Shown: piece after piece, positions 48,533-56,933 of the stretch
Layout: every line of letters starts with the position of its first letter
How positions within the stretch are numbered: position 1 is the stretch's first letter
Assembly (NCBI RefSeq): GCF_009604375.1
Contig: NZ_WEGH01000002.1
Span: forward strand, 1,388,073-1,452,072
Direction: 5' to 3'
Length of the DNA stretch: 64,000 nucleotides
From: Actinomadura macrotermitis
GTDB lineage: Bacteria > Actinomycetota > Actinomycetes > Streptosporangiales > Streptosporangiaceae
Position numbers and translations under genes: made by a program
Notes under the pieces: model-generated
What the model saw: the letters and a program-made list of their open reading frames with translations, nothing else
Databases searched by the model: none
Told to the model about the DNA's origin: nothing

Positions 48533-49156
48533 TCAGCGCTCCAGCAGGGAGCGGACGTGCGCCACGATCGGGGCGTGCAGCTCCGGCAGCGCGGCGTGCT
48601 CACCGGCCGCGACCCGGCCGCTGACCAGCGCGGAGATCCCGCCGATCAGCATCCGGCAGGCGAACCCGGGATCGGGCAGCCGCGCCCACCGCTCGTCGGC
48701 GAGCAGCATCGCGCCGACCAGCTCGACGAACCGGCGCTGCACCTCGAACCGCCGCACCGCCGCGTCCGGCCCGGCCGCGTAGATCTCCAGCAGGAACACG
48801 CGGGCGCGCGGCCCGTCGGCGGCGAGCGCCCGCAGGTAGGCGTCGAGGGCGGCGGCGAACCGGTCGGCCGGCGGGGTGCCCGCCGCCGCGCCGGCGACCA
48901 CGTCGATCAGCAGGTCGGCGGCGAGCGCGTAGGCGGCCAGGAAGCAGGCGTGCCGGTCGGCGAAGTGCTGGTAGAACGTCTCGCGCGACACCCGCGCCCG
49001 CTTCAGCACGTCGGCGACGGAGCAGTGCGCGTACCCCTTCTCCGCGACGACCTCCACCATGCCCTGGAGCAGCCGCTCGCGCTGGGACGCGGCGACCTGC
49101 TCGCGGGTCAGGTGATGACGTCCCCGCGGCAGGGTGCCGAACGGCGGGGATTCCAC
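48533..49156 (-). CDS. TetR/AcrR family transcriptional regulator
   Basis: A regulator of about 207 residues. The helix-turn-helix is at about residues 20-65 with QRERLLQGMVEVVAEKGYAH, then CSVADVLKRARVSRETFYQHFADRHACFLAAY. The effector domain has the PDPGFACRMLIGGISALVSG helix. GTG 49156 is the likely start with GGAG upstream; the open frame extends farther up but without family similarity. Divergent from a secreted carboxylesterase; the gap carries an 8-base palindrome, GAACGTTC, at about 49194-49201. Confidence 0.88.
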   Translation of the reverse strand: MESPPFGTLPRGRHHLTREQVAASQRERLLQGMVEVVAEKGYAHCSVADVLKRARVSRETFYQHFADRHACFLAAYALAADLLIDVVAGAAAGTPPADRFAAALDAYLRALAADGPRARVFLLEIYAAGPDAAVRRFEVQRRFVELVGAMLLADERWARLPDPGFACRMLIGGISALVSGRVAAGEHAALPELHAPIVAHVRSLLER

Positions 49157-49219
49157 CGCTCCAACGTACCAACCGGGCGGCGCGGGATAAGATGAACGTT
49201 CTTGTTCGCAAAGAGGGAC

Positions 49220-49284
49220 GATCGGGGCCCGGTGCGGTGCCGGCACGCCTGACGGGGGCCGAGCCGCCGAGCACCGGGCCGATC
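49220..49284. repeat. Long-arm inverted repeat upstream of the carboxylesterase gene
   Basis: Arms GATCGGGGCCCGGTGC (49220-49235) and GCACCGGGCCGATC (49271-49284) pair along 14 bases with a two-base bulge, around a 35-base loop. It lies in the leader of the carboxylesterase gene (start 49377). It could be an RNA structure controlling translation or a terminator for leftward transcripts. Confidence 0.5.
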
Positions 49285-49376
49285 GTCGCGGGCCTTGTGC
49301 GGCGGCACCAAGGAGCCCTGGGGATTTGGGGCGAAAGCCCATCGTTCGCCGGGGATGCGGCGTGCAAGATCGTCGA

Positions 49377-50987
49377 ATGACATCCATGCGCAGACCCCTG
49401 CTGGTCGCCCTGTCGCTCATGTCGGCGGTGGCCCCGTTCGCCGTCGCGGGCCCGGCCGGGGCCGACACCGCGCCGGACGGCACGTCCGTCCTGGTCCGGA
49501 CGGACAAGGGGACCGTCCGCGGGGAGGCCGGCGCCGGGCGCCGGCTCTTCCAGGGCATCCCGTTCGCCGCGGCCCCCGTCGGGAACCTGCGGTGGCGGCC
49601 GCCGCAGCCGGCGCCGGCCTGGCCGGACGTCCGCGACGCCACGTTCCCGCGCAGCGCGTGCGCGCAGCTGCCGGGGGTGGGCAGCCCGACGTCGTCGCTG
49701 GACGAGGACTGCCTCTACCTGAACGTCACCACGCCCGCGCGGCGCGACCTCCGCAAGGCGCCCGTGATGGTGTGGCTGCACGGCGGCAGCAACACCTCCG
49801 GGAGCGGCGCCGTCTACAACGCGTCCAAGCTGGCGGTGAACGGCGGGGCCGTCGTCGTCACCGTCAACTACCGCCTCGGCGCCCTCGGCTGGCTCGGCCA
49901 CCCGGGCCTGGAGTCGGGCCCCGACCGCGACCTGCAGGCCGGCAACTACGGCCTGCTCGACCAGCAGGCCGCGCTGCGGTGGGTGCGGCGCAACATCCAG
50001 GCCTTCGGCGGCGACGCGGACAACGTGACGCTGTTCGGCGAGTCCGCCGGGGCCAACGACGCCTGCGCGAGCATCGCCTCGCCGACGGCCGCCGGGCTGT
50101 TCCACAAGGCCATCGTGCAGAGCTACAGCTGCGCCGCCCCGACCCGCACCACCGCCAAGGCGGAGGCGGACGCGCAGGCGTTCGCCGCGGCCGTGGGCTG
50201 CGCCGACGAGGCCACCGCCGTGGAGTGCCTGCGGGCCCTGCCGGTCAAGACGCTGCTGGACGTGGCCAAGGCGCGGGGCCTGCAGTGGGGCCCGGTGTCG
50301 GGCGGCGACAAGGTGCTGCCGCTGACCCCCGCCACGGCGATCGCGCGCGGCCGGTTCAACCGCGTCCCGGTGCTGCACGGCAGCACGCTGGACGAGATGC
50401 GGCTGTACGTGTCCCTGCTCAACCCGCTGCCGATCACCGCGGAGCGGTACGAGGGCCTGGTCCGCTCCACCTACGGCGACAAGGCCGACCAGGTGCTCGC
50501 CCGCTACCCGGTGGGCAACTACCCCGAGCCGCGGATCGCGCTGGCCGCGGTGGCCACCGATCACGGCAACGTCATCTCCACCTGCGAGCACGTGAAGGCG
50601 TTCGACCTGTTCCGGGACGCCGGCGTGCCCGTGTACGCCTACCAGTTCGCGGACCGGACCGCGCCGCCGCTGGTCAACGTGCCCGGCTTCGACGAGGGAG
50701 CCGAGCACGCGACCGAGCTGTCCTTCCTGTTCCCGAACATGCTCGGGGCGCTGAACGACGAGCAGCAGCGGCTCTCCGACGCCATGGTCGGGTACTGGAC
50801 CTCCTTCGCCCGCCGGGGCCGCCCCGCGGCCCAGGACGCGCCCGCCTGGGCGGCCTACCGGTCGAACGGCGACGTGCTGTCCCTCGGGATCGGCGCGGGT
50901 GGCATCCACACCACCGACACCGCGCAGCAGAGCAACTGCGCCTTCTGGAAGGGCCTCGGCCCGGTGCCCCCGGTCGCCCTCTCCTAA
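49377..50987 (+). CDS. Secreted carboxylesterase/type B lipase
   Basis: A 536-residue protein with a signal peptide (residues 1-29, ending PAGAD). The alpha/beta hydrolase has the oxyanion HGGSNTSGSG (135-144), the nucleophile elbow FGESAGAND (S223), and type-B features EDCLYLNVTTP (110-120) and NYGLLDQQAALRWV (190-203). The acid is probably in STLDEMR, and the catalytic histidine in a late segment EGAEHATELSFLF. It probably hydrolyses carboxylic esters outside the cell. It is divergent from a TetR regulator. Confidence 0.9.
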   Translation: MTSMRRPLLVALSLMSAVAPFAVAGPAGADTAPDGTSVLVRTDKGTVRGEAGAGRRLFQGIPFAAAPVGNLRWRPPQPAPAWPDVRDATFPRSACAQLPGVGSPTSSLDEDCLYLNVTTPARRDLRKAPVMVWLHGGSNTSGSGAVYNASKLAVNGGAVVVTVNYRLGALGWLGHPGLESGPDRDLQAGNYGLLDQQAALRWVRRNIQAFGGDADNVTLFGESAGANDACASIASPTAAGLFHKAIVQSYSCAAPTRTTAKAEADAQAFAAAVGCADEATAVECLRALPVKTLLDVAKARGLQWGPVSGGDKVLPLTPATAIARGRFNRVPVLHGSTLDEMRLYVSLLNPLPITAERYEGLVRSTYGDKADQVLARYPVGNYPEPRIALAAVATDHGNVISTCEHVKAFDLFRDAGVPVYAYQFADRTAPPLVNVPGFDEGAEHATELSFLFPNMLGALNDEQQRLSDAMVGYWTSFARRGRPAAQDAPAWAAYRSNGDVLSLGIGAGGIHTTDTAQQSNCAFWKGLGPVPPVALS

Positions 50988-50997
50988 GGGAGCGCGT

Positions 50998-51029
50998 GCG
51001 GGCCTGCCGCCTCAGGGCAGCAGGCCCGC
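50998..51029. terminator. Hairpin between carboxylesterase and LuxR genes
   Basis: GCGGGCCTGC (50998-51007) pairs perfectly with GCAGGCCCGC (51020-51029) around a 12-base loop. It starts ten bases after the carboxylesterase stop and overlaps the last codons of the convergent LuxR gene. Confidence 0.7.
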
Positions 51030-51827
51030 GCGGCGTGCCGCGGTGACCGCCTCCAGGCGGGTGTGGCTGTCGAGCTTGCGCATCGCCGACCGCAGATAGC
51101 TCTTGACCGTCTCGGGCAGCAGCCCGAGCCGCTCGGCCGCCTCGGCGTTGGTGCGGCCGAGCGCGACCTGCGACAGCACGTCCAGCTCGCGCGGCGACAG
51201 CGCGGGGCGCGGCGGCGGGCCGCCGTGCCCGGCGGCGGCGAGCCGGGTCGACGCCGCCAGCAGCCGCTCGCGGACCGCCGGGTCGCCGACCTTCTCGGCC
51301 AGGTCGCGCAGCTCGGCGTGCACCGCGCGGACCTCCTCCCACGCCGCGGCGGCCGGCGCCGGGGCGGGCGCGCCCAGGGCGCGGTCGGCGGCGTCACGCA
51401 CCGCCAGCTCCTGCTCCAGGTCGCGGGCCGCGCCGACGGCCGCCGCGACGACCCGGTCGGCCAGCGCCAGCGGCTCGCGCAGCGCCCCGTACAGCACGCC
51501 CCGCACGCTGCGGCGCACCAGCACCGGCACCGCCACGATGGCCAGCAGCCCCTCGCGGCCGACCGGCCCGTCGTAGTCGTGGCTGATCCAGGACGTCCTC
51601 GGGTAGTCGCTCAGCCATACCGGCCGCCCGAGGTCCATCGCCCTGCCGCCCAGGCCGCTGCCGCGCCGCACCACCAGGCCGTCCAGCGCGCCGGTGGTGC
51701 CGCCGACCAGCTCGGTGATGCGCATCCGGCCCGGGCCGGCCAGCGCGCCGCCGAACACCATGGGCAGGCCGGTGGCGCGCTGCAGCCGCAGCACCGCCGC
51801 CCGGACCGCCCCGACGTCGTCGCCCAT
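51012..51827 (-). CDS. GAF-LuxR transcriptional regulator
   Basis: A 271-residue protein. The N-terminal 150 residues resemble a GAF domain (LRLQRATGLPMVFGGALAG, GLGGRAMDLGRPVWLSDYPR, then GLLAIVAVPVLVRRSVRGVLYGALRE). A coiled linker follows. The LuxR helix-turn-helix is at about 208-268 with LSPRELDVLSQVALGRTNAE, then AAERLGLLPETVKSYLRSAMRKL. It lies 31 bases after two acyl-CoA synthetase genes on the same strand and is probably in their operon. The GAF domain may sense a CoA-pathway ligand. Confidence 0.88.
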   Translation of the reverse strand: MGDDVGAVRAAVLRLQRATGLPMVFGGALAGPGRMRITELVGGTTGALDGLVVRRGSGLGGRAMDLGRPVWLSDYPRTSWISHDYDGPVGREGLLAIVAVPVLVRRSVRGVLYGALREPLALADRVVAAAVGAARDLEQELAVRDAADRALGAPAPAPAAAAWEEVRAVHAELRDLAEKVGDPAVRERLLAASTRLAAAGHGGPPPRPALSPRELDVLSQVALGRTNAEAAERLGLLPETVKSYLRSAMRKLDSHTRLEAVTAARRAGLLP

Positions 51828-51858
51828 GACGCCAGCATGCCCGAAAACGTGACCCCGG

Positions 51859-53502
51859 TCACCCGGACCGCTGCTGCGCGCCGTCGCCGAGCCCGAGCAG
51901 CTTCACCGACTCCTCCCGCATCTGCACCTTGCGGATCTTCCCGGTGACCGTCATCGGGAACTCCGTCACCAGGTGCACGTAGCGGGGGATCTTGTAGTGG
52001 GCGAGCCGGCCGTCGCAGAACTCGCGCAGCGTCTCCGCGGTGAGCGGCTCGGCGCCGGGCCGCAGCCGCACCCACGCCATCAGCTCCTCGCCGTACTTGT
52101 CGTCGGGCACCCCGATGACCTGCGCGTCCACGATGTCGGGGTGGGTGTAGAGGAACTCCTCCACCTCGCGCGGGTAGACGTTCTCGCCGCCCCGGATGAC
52201 CATGTCCTTGATCCGGCCGGTGATGGAGACGAAGCCGTCGGCGTCCATCACCGCCAGGTCGCCGGTGTGCATCCAGCGGGCCCGGTCGATCGCCTCGGCC
52301 GTCTTGTCCGGCTCGTTCCAGTAGCCGAGCATCACCGAGTAGCCGCGGGTGCAGAACTCGCCCGGCGTGCCGCGCGGCACCGTCGTCCCGGTCGCCGGGT
52401 CCACCACCTTGACCTCCAGGTGCGGGTGGACGGTGCCGACGGTGGACACCCGGCGCTCCAGCGAGTCGCCCGCGCGGGTCTGGGTGGACACCGGCGAGGT
52501 CTCGGTCATGCCGTAGCAGATCGTCACCTCGGCCATCCCCATCCGCTCGATGACCTGCTTCATCACCTCGACCGGGCACGGCGACCCGGCCATGATCCCG
52601 GTGCGCAGCGAGGACAGGTCGCGCTCGCCGAACGAGGGGTCGTTCAGCATCGCGATGAACATCGTCGGCACCCCGTACAGCGACGTGCACCGCTCGGCCT
52701 GCACCGCCGCGAGCGTGGCCGCCGGGTCGAACCCGGCCGCCGGGATCACCACGCACGAGCCGTGGCTGGTCGCCGCCAGGTTCCCCATGACCATGCCGAA
52801 GCAGTGGTAGAAGGGCACCGGCACGCAGATCCGGTCCTCCTCGTCGTAGCCGCAGGTCTCGCCGACGAAGAAGCCGTTGTTGAGGATGTTGTGGTGCGAC
52901 AGCGTCGCGCCCTTGGGGAAGCCGGTGGTGCCGCTGGTGTACTGGATGTTGATCGGGTCGTCGGCGCTCAGCCCGGCGCCGATCTCCGCCAGCCGGGCCG
53001 GGTCGCCGGCGCGGCCCGCCGCGACCAGCGCGTCCCAGCTCTCGCCGCCGAGCAGCACCACGTCGCGCAGCCCGGGGCAGTCGGGCCGCGCCTGCTCGAT
53101 CATCGCCGCGTAGTCGGAGGTCTTGAACGCGGTCGCGGCGACCAGCGTGCGCACGCCCGCCTGGTCCAGCACGAACCGCAGCTCGTGCACCCGGTAGGCC
53201 GGGTTGATGTTCACCAGGATCGCGCCGATCTTGGCGGTGGCGTACTGCACCAGGAACCACTCGGCCCGGTTCGGCGCCCAGATCCCGACCCGGTCGCCGG
53301 GCGCCACGCCGAGGTCCAGCAGGCCGAGGGCGACGGCGTCGACCTCGGCGGCCAGCTGCGCGTACGTCCAGCGGCGGCCGGTCTCGCACTCCACCAGGGC
53401 GTCGCGGTCGGGGAACGCGGCGACGGTCCGGTCCAGGTTCGCGCCGATCGTGTCGCCGAGCAGCGGCAGCGTCGACGGCCCGGAGGCGTAGGAGAGCGTC
53501 AC
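51859..53502 (-). CDS. Fatty-acyl-CoA synthase (AMP-binding)
   Basis: A 547-residue adenylate-forming enzyme. The P-loop YTSGTTGFPKG is at residues 188-198, A5 is CYGMTETSPV, A7/A8 is MHTGDLAVMDADGFVSITGRIKDMVIRGGENVYPREVE, and the catalytic lysine is in MTVTGKIRK near 527. It resembles actinobacterial FadD-type medium/long-chain acyl-CoA synthetases. GTG start at 53502 overlaps the stop of the preceding synthetase gene (GTGA 53499-53502), so both are co-translated. Confidence 0.92.
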   Translation of the reverse strand: MTLSYASGPSTLPLLGDTIGANLDRTVAAFPDRDALVECETGRRWTYAQLAAEVDAVALGLLDLGVAPGDRVGIWAPNRAEWFLVQYATAKIGAILVNINPAYRVHELRFVLDQAGVRTLVAATAFKTSDYAAMIEQARPDCPGLRDVVLLGGESWDALVAAGRAGDPARLAEIGAGLSADDPINIQYTSGTTGFPKGATLSHHNILNNGFFVGETCGYDEEDRICVPVPFYHCFGMVMGNLAATSHGSCVVIPAAGFDPAATLAAVQAERCTSLYGVPTMFIAMLNDPSFGERDLSSLRTGIMAGSPCPVEVMKQVIERMGMAEVTICYGMTETSPVSTQTRAGDSLERRVSTVGTVHPHLEVKVVDPATGTTVPRGTPGEFCTRGYSVMLGYWNEPDKTAEAIDRARWMHTGDLAVMDADGFVSITGRIKDMVIRGGENVYPREVEEFLYTHPDIVDAQVIGVPDDKYGEELMAWVRLRPGAEPLTAETLREFCDGRLAHYKIPRYVHLVTEFPMTVTGKIRKVQMREESVKLLGLGDGAQQRSG

Positions 53503-55181
53503 TTCACATCCTCCTCGCGGAACTCGCCCGCCGGGCGGGCGTCGGCATCGGGATGCTTGCCGGCCTCGCTCGCGCGCAGCTCCACCCGGCGGATCTTGCC
53601 GGAGACCGTCTTCGGCAGCTCGCCGAACTCCAGCAGCCGCACCCGCTTGTAGGGCGACAGCCGCTCCCGGCTGTGCGCGAAGATCGACCGGGCGGTGCCG
53701 GCGTCCGGCGCCCACCCGGCGGCGAGCGTGACGTAGGCCTTCGGCACCGCGAGGCGCACCGGGTCGGGGGACGGCACGACCGCCGCCTCGGCCACCGCCG
53801 GGTGCTCGATCAGCGCGCTCTCCAGCTCGAACGGGGAGATCTTGTAGTCGGAGGCCTTGAACACGTCGTCGGCGCGGCCCACGTAGGTGATGTAGCCGTC
53901 GGCGTCCCGGGAGCCGATGTCGCCGGTGTGGTAGAAACCGCCCGCCATCGCCTCGGCGGTGCGTTCCTCGTCGCCGTGGTAGCCGGTCATCAGCCCGAGC
54001 GGCCGCGCGGACAGGTCCAGGCAGATCTCGCCCTCGTCGCCGGTCTTGCCGGTGAGCGGGTCGACCAGCGCCACCTCGTAGCCGGGGACGGCCCGCCCCA
54101 TCGACCCGGGCCGGACGGGCTGCCCCGGCGTGTTGGCGATCTGCACGGTCGTCTCGGTCTGCCCGAAGCCGTCCCGGATCGTCACGCCCCACGCGTCCCG
54201 GACCCGCTCGATGATCTCGGGGTTCAGCGGCTCGCCCGCCGCGACCACCTCGCGCGGCGGGGTGCGCAGCGCGCCGAGGTCGGCCTGGATCAGCATCCGC
54301 CACACCGTCGGCGGCGCGCAGAAGCTCGTGACGCCGCAGCGCTCCATCTCGCCGAGCAGCCGGGCCGCGTCGAACCGGGCGTAGTTGAAGATGAACACGC
54401 ACGCCTCGGCGTTCCACGGCGCGAACACGTTGCTCCACGCGTGCTTGGCCCAGCCCGGCGAGGAGATGTTCAGGTGCACGTCGCCCGGCCGCAGGCCGAT
54501 CCAGTACATCGTGGACAGGTGGCCGACGGGGTAGGACGCGTGGGTGTGCTCGACCAGCTTCGGGCGGGCCGTCGTCCCGGAGGTGAAGTAGAGCAGCAGG
54601 GTGTCGTCGGCGCAGGTCGTGCCGTAGTGGGTGAAGTGCGCGTCCTCGCCGTAGGCCTCGTCGTAGCGCAGCCAGCCGTCCACCGGCGCGCCCACCGCGA
54701 TCCTGGTGTAGCCGCCGGGGACGCCGTCGAACTTGGCCGCGTCGTCCGACGACACCACCACGTGCCGGGCCCCGCCGCGGGTCAGCCGGTCGGCCAGGTC
54801 GGCCTCGCCGAGCAGCGGCGTGCACGGGATGATCACCGCGCCGAGCTTCATCGCGGCCAGCAGCGTCTCCCACAGCTCGACCTGGTTGCCGAGCATCACG
54901 ATGATCCGGTCGCCGCGCTTGACGCCCGCGCGCCGCAGCCGGTTGGCCACCTGCGCCGACCGGCGGGACAGCTCGGCGAAGGAGTACCTGCCCTCCGAGC
55001 CGTCCTCCTCGACGATCCACAGCGCCGGCCGGTCGTTGCCTTCGGCGATCCTGTCGAACCAGTCGAGGGCCCAGTTGAACCCGGTGAGCACGGGCCAGCG
55101 GAACCCGGCCCGCGCCGCCGCGAGGTCCTCGCGGTGGGCGAGCAGGAAGTCCCGCGCCGCCCGGAACTCGACTGCCGGCAT
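53499..55181 (-). CDS. Acyl-CoA synthetase of the ACS/medium-chain type
   Basis: A 560-residue synthetase. An ACS-like N-terminal part includes FNWALDWFDRIAEGNDRPALW; the P-loop YFTSGTTARPK is at residues 198-208. It then has DGFGQTETTV, a HTGDIGSRDADGYITYVGRADDVFKASDYKISPFELE hinge region, and the catalytic lysine in PKTVSGKIRR. The TSGTTARPK and WAKHAWSN phrases mark the acetyl-/propionyl-like medium-chain synthetase group. It is the first gene of a three-gene operon with a second synthetase and a GAF-LuxR regulator. Confidence 0.92.
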   Translation of the reverse strand: MPAVEFRAARDFLLAHREDLAAARAGFRWPVLTGFNWALDWFDRIAEGNDRPALWIVEEDGSEGRYSFAELSRRSAQVANRLRRAGVKRGDRIIVMLGNQVELWETLLAAMKLGAVIIPCTPLLGEADLADRLTRGGARHVVVSSDDAAKFDGVPGGYTRIAVGAPVDGWLRYDEAYGEDAHFTHYGTTCADDTLLLYFTSGTTARPKLVEHTHASYPVGHLSTMYWIGLRPGDVHLNISSPGWAKHAWSNVFAPWNAEACVFIFNYARFDAARLLGEMERCGVTSFCAPPTVWRMLIQADLGALRTPPREVVAAGEPLNPEIIERVRDAWGVTIRDGFGQTETTVQIANTPGQPVRPGSMGRAVPGYEVALVDPLTGKTGDEGEICLDLSARPLGLMTGYHGDEERTAEAMAGGFYHTGDIGSRDADGYITYVGRADDVFKASDYKISPFELESALIEHPAVAEAAVVPSPDPVRLAVPKAYVTLAAGWAPDAGTARSIFAHSRERLSPYKRVRLLEFGELPKTVSGKIRRVELRASEAGKHPDADARPAGEFREEDVK

Positions 55182-55269
55182 CGATCCTCCTCGTAGACGT
55201 GCTCCTACCAGGATCTTTGGCCGGTTCTGTGACCTGCGCCACCCCCGAACGGGGGTGAGACGGGGGGAG

Positions 55270-55629
55270 TCAGGGCGTCCAGGCGGCGACGAGGGCGAGC
55301 AGGCCGGGGAAGCGGTCCTCCAGGTCGTCCACCCGGACGTGGCTGCGGCGCTCCAGCCCGTACTGGCGCTGCCGGATCAGCCCCGCCTCGCGCAGCGCCT
55401 TGAAGTGGTGGGTGAGCGAGGACTTGGGGCGGTCGAACCCGAACCAGCCGCAGGTGTGGTCGAAGGACTCGGAATCCAGCAGCAGCCTGCGCACGATCGT
55501 CAGCCGCAGCGGGTCGCTGAGCGCGCCCAGCACGGTCTCCAGGCGCAGCGCGTCGCGGGCGGGCTCGGGCAGCGGGTCCGGCGCCCCGGCCGGGACGGGG
55601 CGGGGCGGCGGCCAGGCGGTGGTGCTCAT
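55270..55629 (-). CDS. ArsR-type winged-helix regulator
   Basis: A 119-residue regulator. The winged helix covers about 28-100: LETVLGALSDPLRLTIVRRL, then SSLTHHFKALREAGLIRQRQYG and the wing LERRSHVRVDDL. The single cysteine in HTCGWFGFD near the second helix could take part in sensing, but no classic CVC or metal motif is seen. Start at ATG 55629; it is divergent from an MFS exporter gene, with palindromes between, so it likely represses that gene. Confidence 0.88.
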   Translation of the reverse strand: MSTTAWPPPRPVPAGAPDPLPEPARDALRLETVLGALSDPLRLTIVRRLLLDSESFDHTCGWFGFDRPKSSLTHHFKALREAGLIRQRQYGLERRSHVRVDDLEDRFPGLLALVAAWTP

Positions 55630-55640
55630 GGGACCACTGT

Positions 55641-55654
55641 ACGACTTTTCTCGT
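55641..55654. promoter_or_regulatory. Predicted ArsR operator, regulator side
   Basis: ACGA-CTTTTC-TCGT, an inverted repeat 12 bases upstream of the ArsR start. A related GTACGAC element precedes both this and the site at 55689-55700. Confidence 0.5.
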
Positions 55655-55688
55655 AATGGTGTTAGGTTCGACTCCGTTCGTACCGGTA

Positions 55689-55700
55689 CGACTAAAGTCG
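55689..55700. promoter_or_regulatory. Predicted ArsR operator, MFS side
   Basis: CGACT-AA-AGTCG, a perfect palindrome preceded by GGTAC, 15 bases upstream of the MFS start at 55715 and just before its AAGGAG. Confidence 0.55.
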
Positions 55701-55714
55701 AACAAGGAGCCCGC

Positions 55715-56884
55715 ATGCTGCGCAAGCCCCCGTCACCGCCGCCCGGCCTGGTCTGGGCGGCCGCCTGGCCGGTCACCGCCGTCTTCACGCTGTCCAACGC
55801 CGCGACCCCGCTGTACCCGCTCTGGCGCGCCCGGCTCGGCCTGTCGGCCGGCACCATGACGGTCGTCTTCGCCTGCTACATCGCCGGGCTGGTCGCGTCC
55901 CTGCTCGCCGCGGGCGTCGCCGCCGACCGGCTCGGCCGCCGCCCGGTGCTGCTGCCCGCGCTCGGCCTCGCGCTGGCCGCCTGCGCGATCTTCGCGACGG
56001 CCGGCTCGGTCGCCGCGCTCGCCGCCGCCCGCCTGCTGACCGGCGTCGCGGTCGGCGCGGCGGTCTCGGCGGGCATGGCGGCGGTCACCGACGTCGCCGC
56101 GCCCGACCGCAAGCGCCGCGCCGCGCTCGCCGCGTCGGCCGCGATGGTCCTCGGCGCGGGCACCGGCCCCCTCTTGGCGGGCCTGCTCGGCGAGGACGTC
56201 TTCGTGCTGGAGGCGGTGCTGCTGGTCTCGGCGGCCGTGGTGGTCCTGCGGCTCCCGCTGCGGCGCCCCGGCGGCGGCGGGACGGGGCGCTGGATCCGCG
56301 TCCCCGCGGTGCCGAAGGAGAACCGGCGGCAACTGCTGGCGGGAGTGGCGGTGTTCGCGCCCGGCATCACCGCGACCTCGTTCGTGCTGTCGCTCGGGCC
56401 GACGCTGCTGGCCCGCCTGCTCGGCACGTCGAACCCGCTGCTCGCGGGCGGCATCGCGTTCGCGATGTTCGCCGCCGCGACCGGCGTGCAGTTCGCGATG
56501 GGGCGCCGCGCCGTCCGGACGATCCTGTGCACCGGCGCCGCCGCGACGGCCGCCGCCATGGCCGCGCTGCTGGCCGCCGTGCACCTGGGCTCGGTGCCCG
56601 CGCTCGTCGCGGCGGCCCTGCTGGCCGGGGCCGGGCAGGGCCTCGGCCAGCTCGGCGGACTGTCGCTGCTGAACGCGAACGTGCCCGCCGGGCGGCTCGC
56701 CGAGGCCAACGCCGCGCTCAACGTCGGCGGCTACCTGCCCGCCGGGACGCTGCCGGTCGCGACCGGCTACCTCAGCGACGCCGCCGGGCTCCCCGCGGCC
56801 GTGACGGCCTTCGCGGCCGTCCTGGCCGCCCTCGCGGTCACCGGCGCGGCGCTCACGTCCGGCAGGCTCGGCCGGGACCGATGA
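55715..56884 (+). CDS. MFS transporter, 12-span type
   Basis: A 389-residue transporter with about 12 membrane spans. Early motif: FTLSNAATPLYPLWRARLGLSAGTMTVVFACYIAGLVASLL. The motif A-like loop is AGVAADRLGRRPVLL. The second half has LLAGAGQGLGQLGGLSLLN. Family level only (MFS-1); the substrate is unknown, probably a drug or metabolite. AAGGAG precedes the ATG at 55715. It is divergent from the ArsR regulator. Confidence 0.88.
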   Translation: MLRKPPSPPPGLVWAAAWPVTAVFTLSNAATPLYPLWRARLGLSAGTMTVVFACYIAGLVASLLAAGVAADRLGRRPVLLPALGLALAACAIFATAGSVAALAAARLLTGVAVGAAVSAGMAAVTDVAAPDRKRRAALAASAAMVLGAGTGPLLAGLLGEDVFVLEAVLLVSAAVVVLRLPLRRPGGGGTGRWIRVPAVPKENRRQLLAGVAVFAPGITATSFVLSLGPTLLARLLGTSNPLLAGGIAFAMFAAATGVQFAMGRRAVRTILCTGAAATAAAMAALLAAVHLGSVPALVAAALLAGAGQGLGQLGGLSLLNANVPAGRLAEANAALNVGGYLPAGTLPVATGYLSDAAGLPAAVTAFAAVLAALAVTGAALTSGRLGRDR

Positions 56885-56933
56885 TCGTCAGCCGGAGGCC
56901 GACCGCCGCGTGGACGGCGGCGGGCCCCGGCGT

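Noticed and set aside
49194..49207. LexA/SOS box candidate GAAC...GTTC
   Set aside because: The spacing is six bases (GAAC-n6-GTTC) instead of four, and the neighbouring genes are not SOS genes; more likely part of a TetR site.
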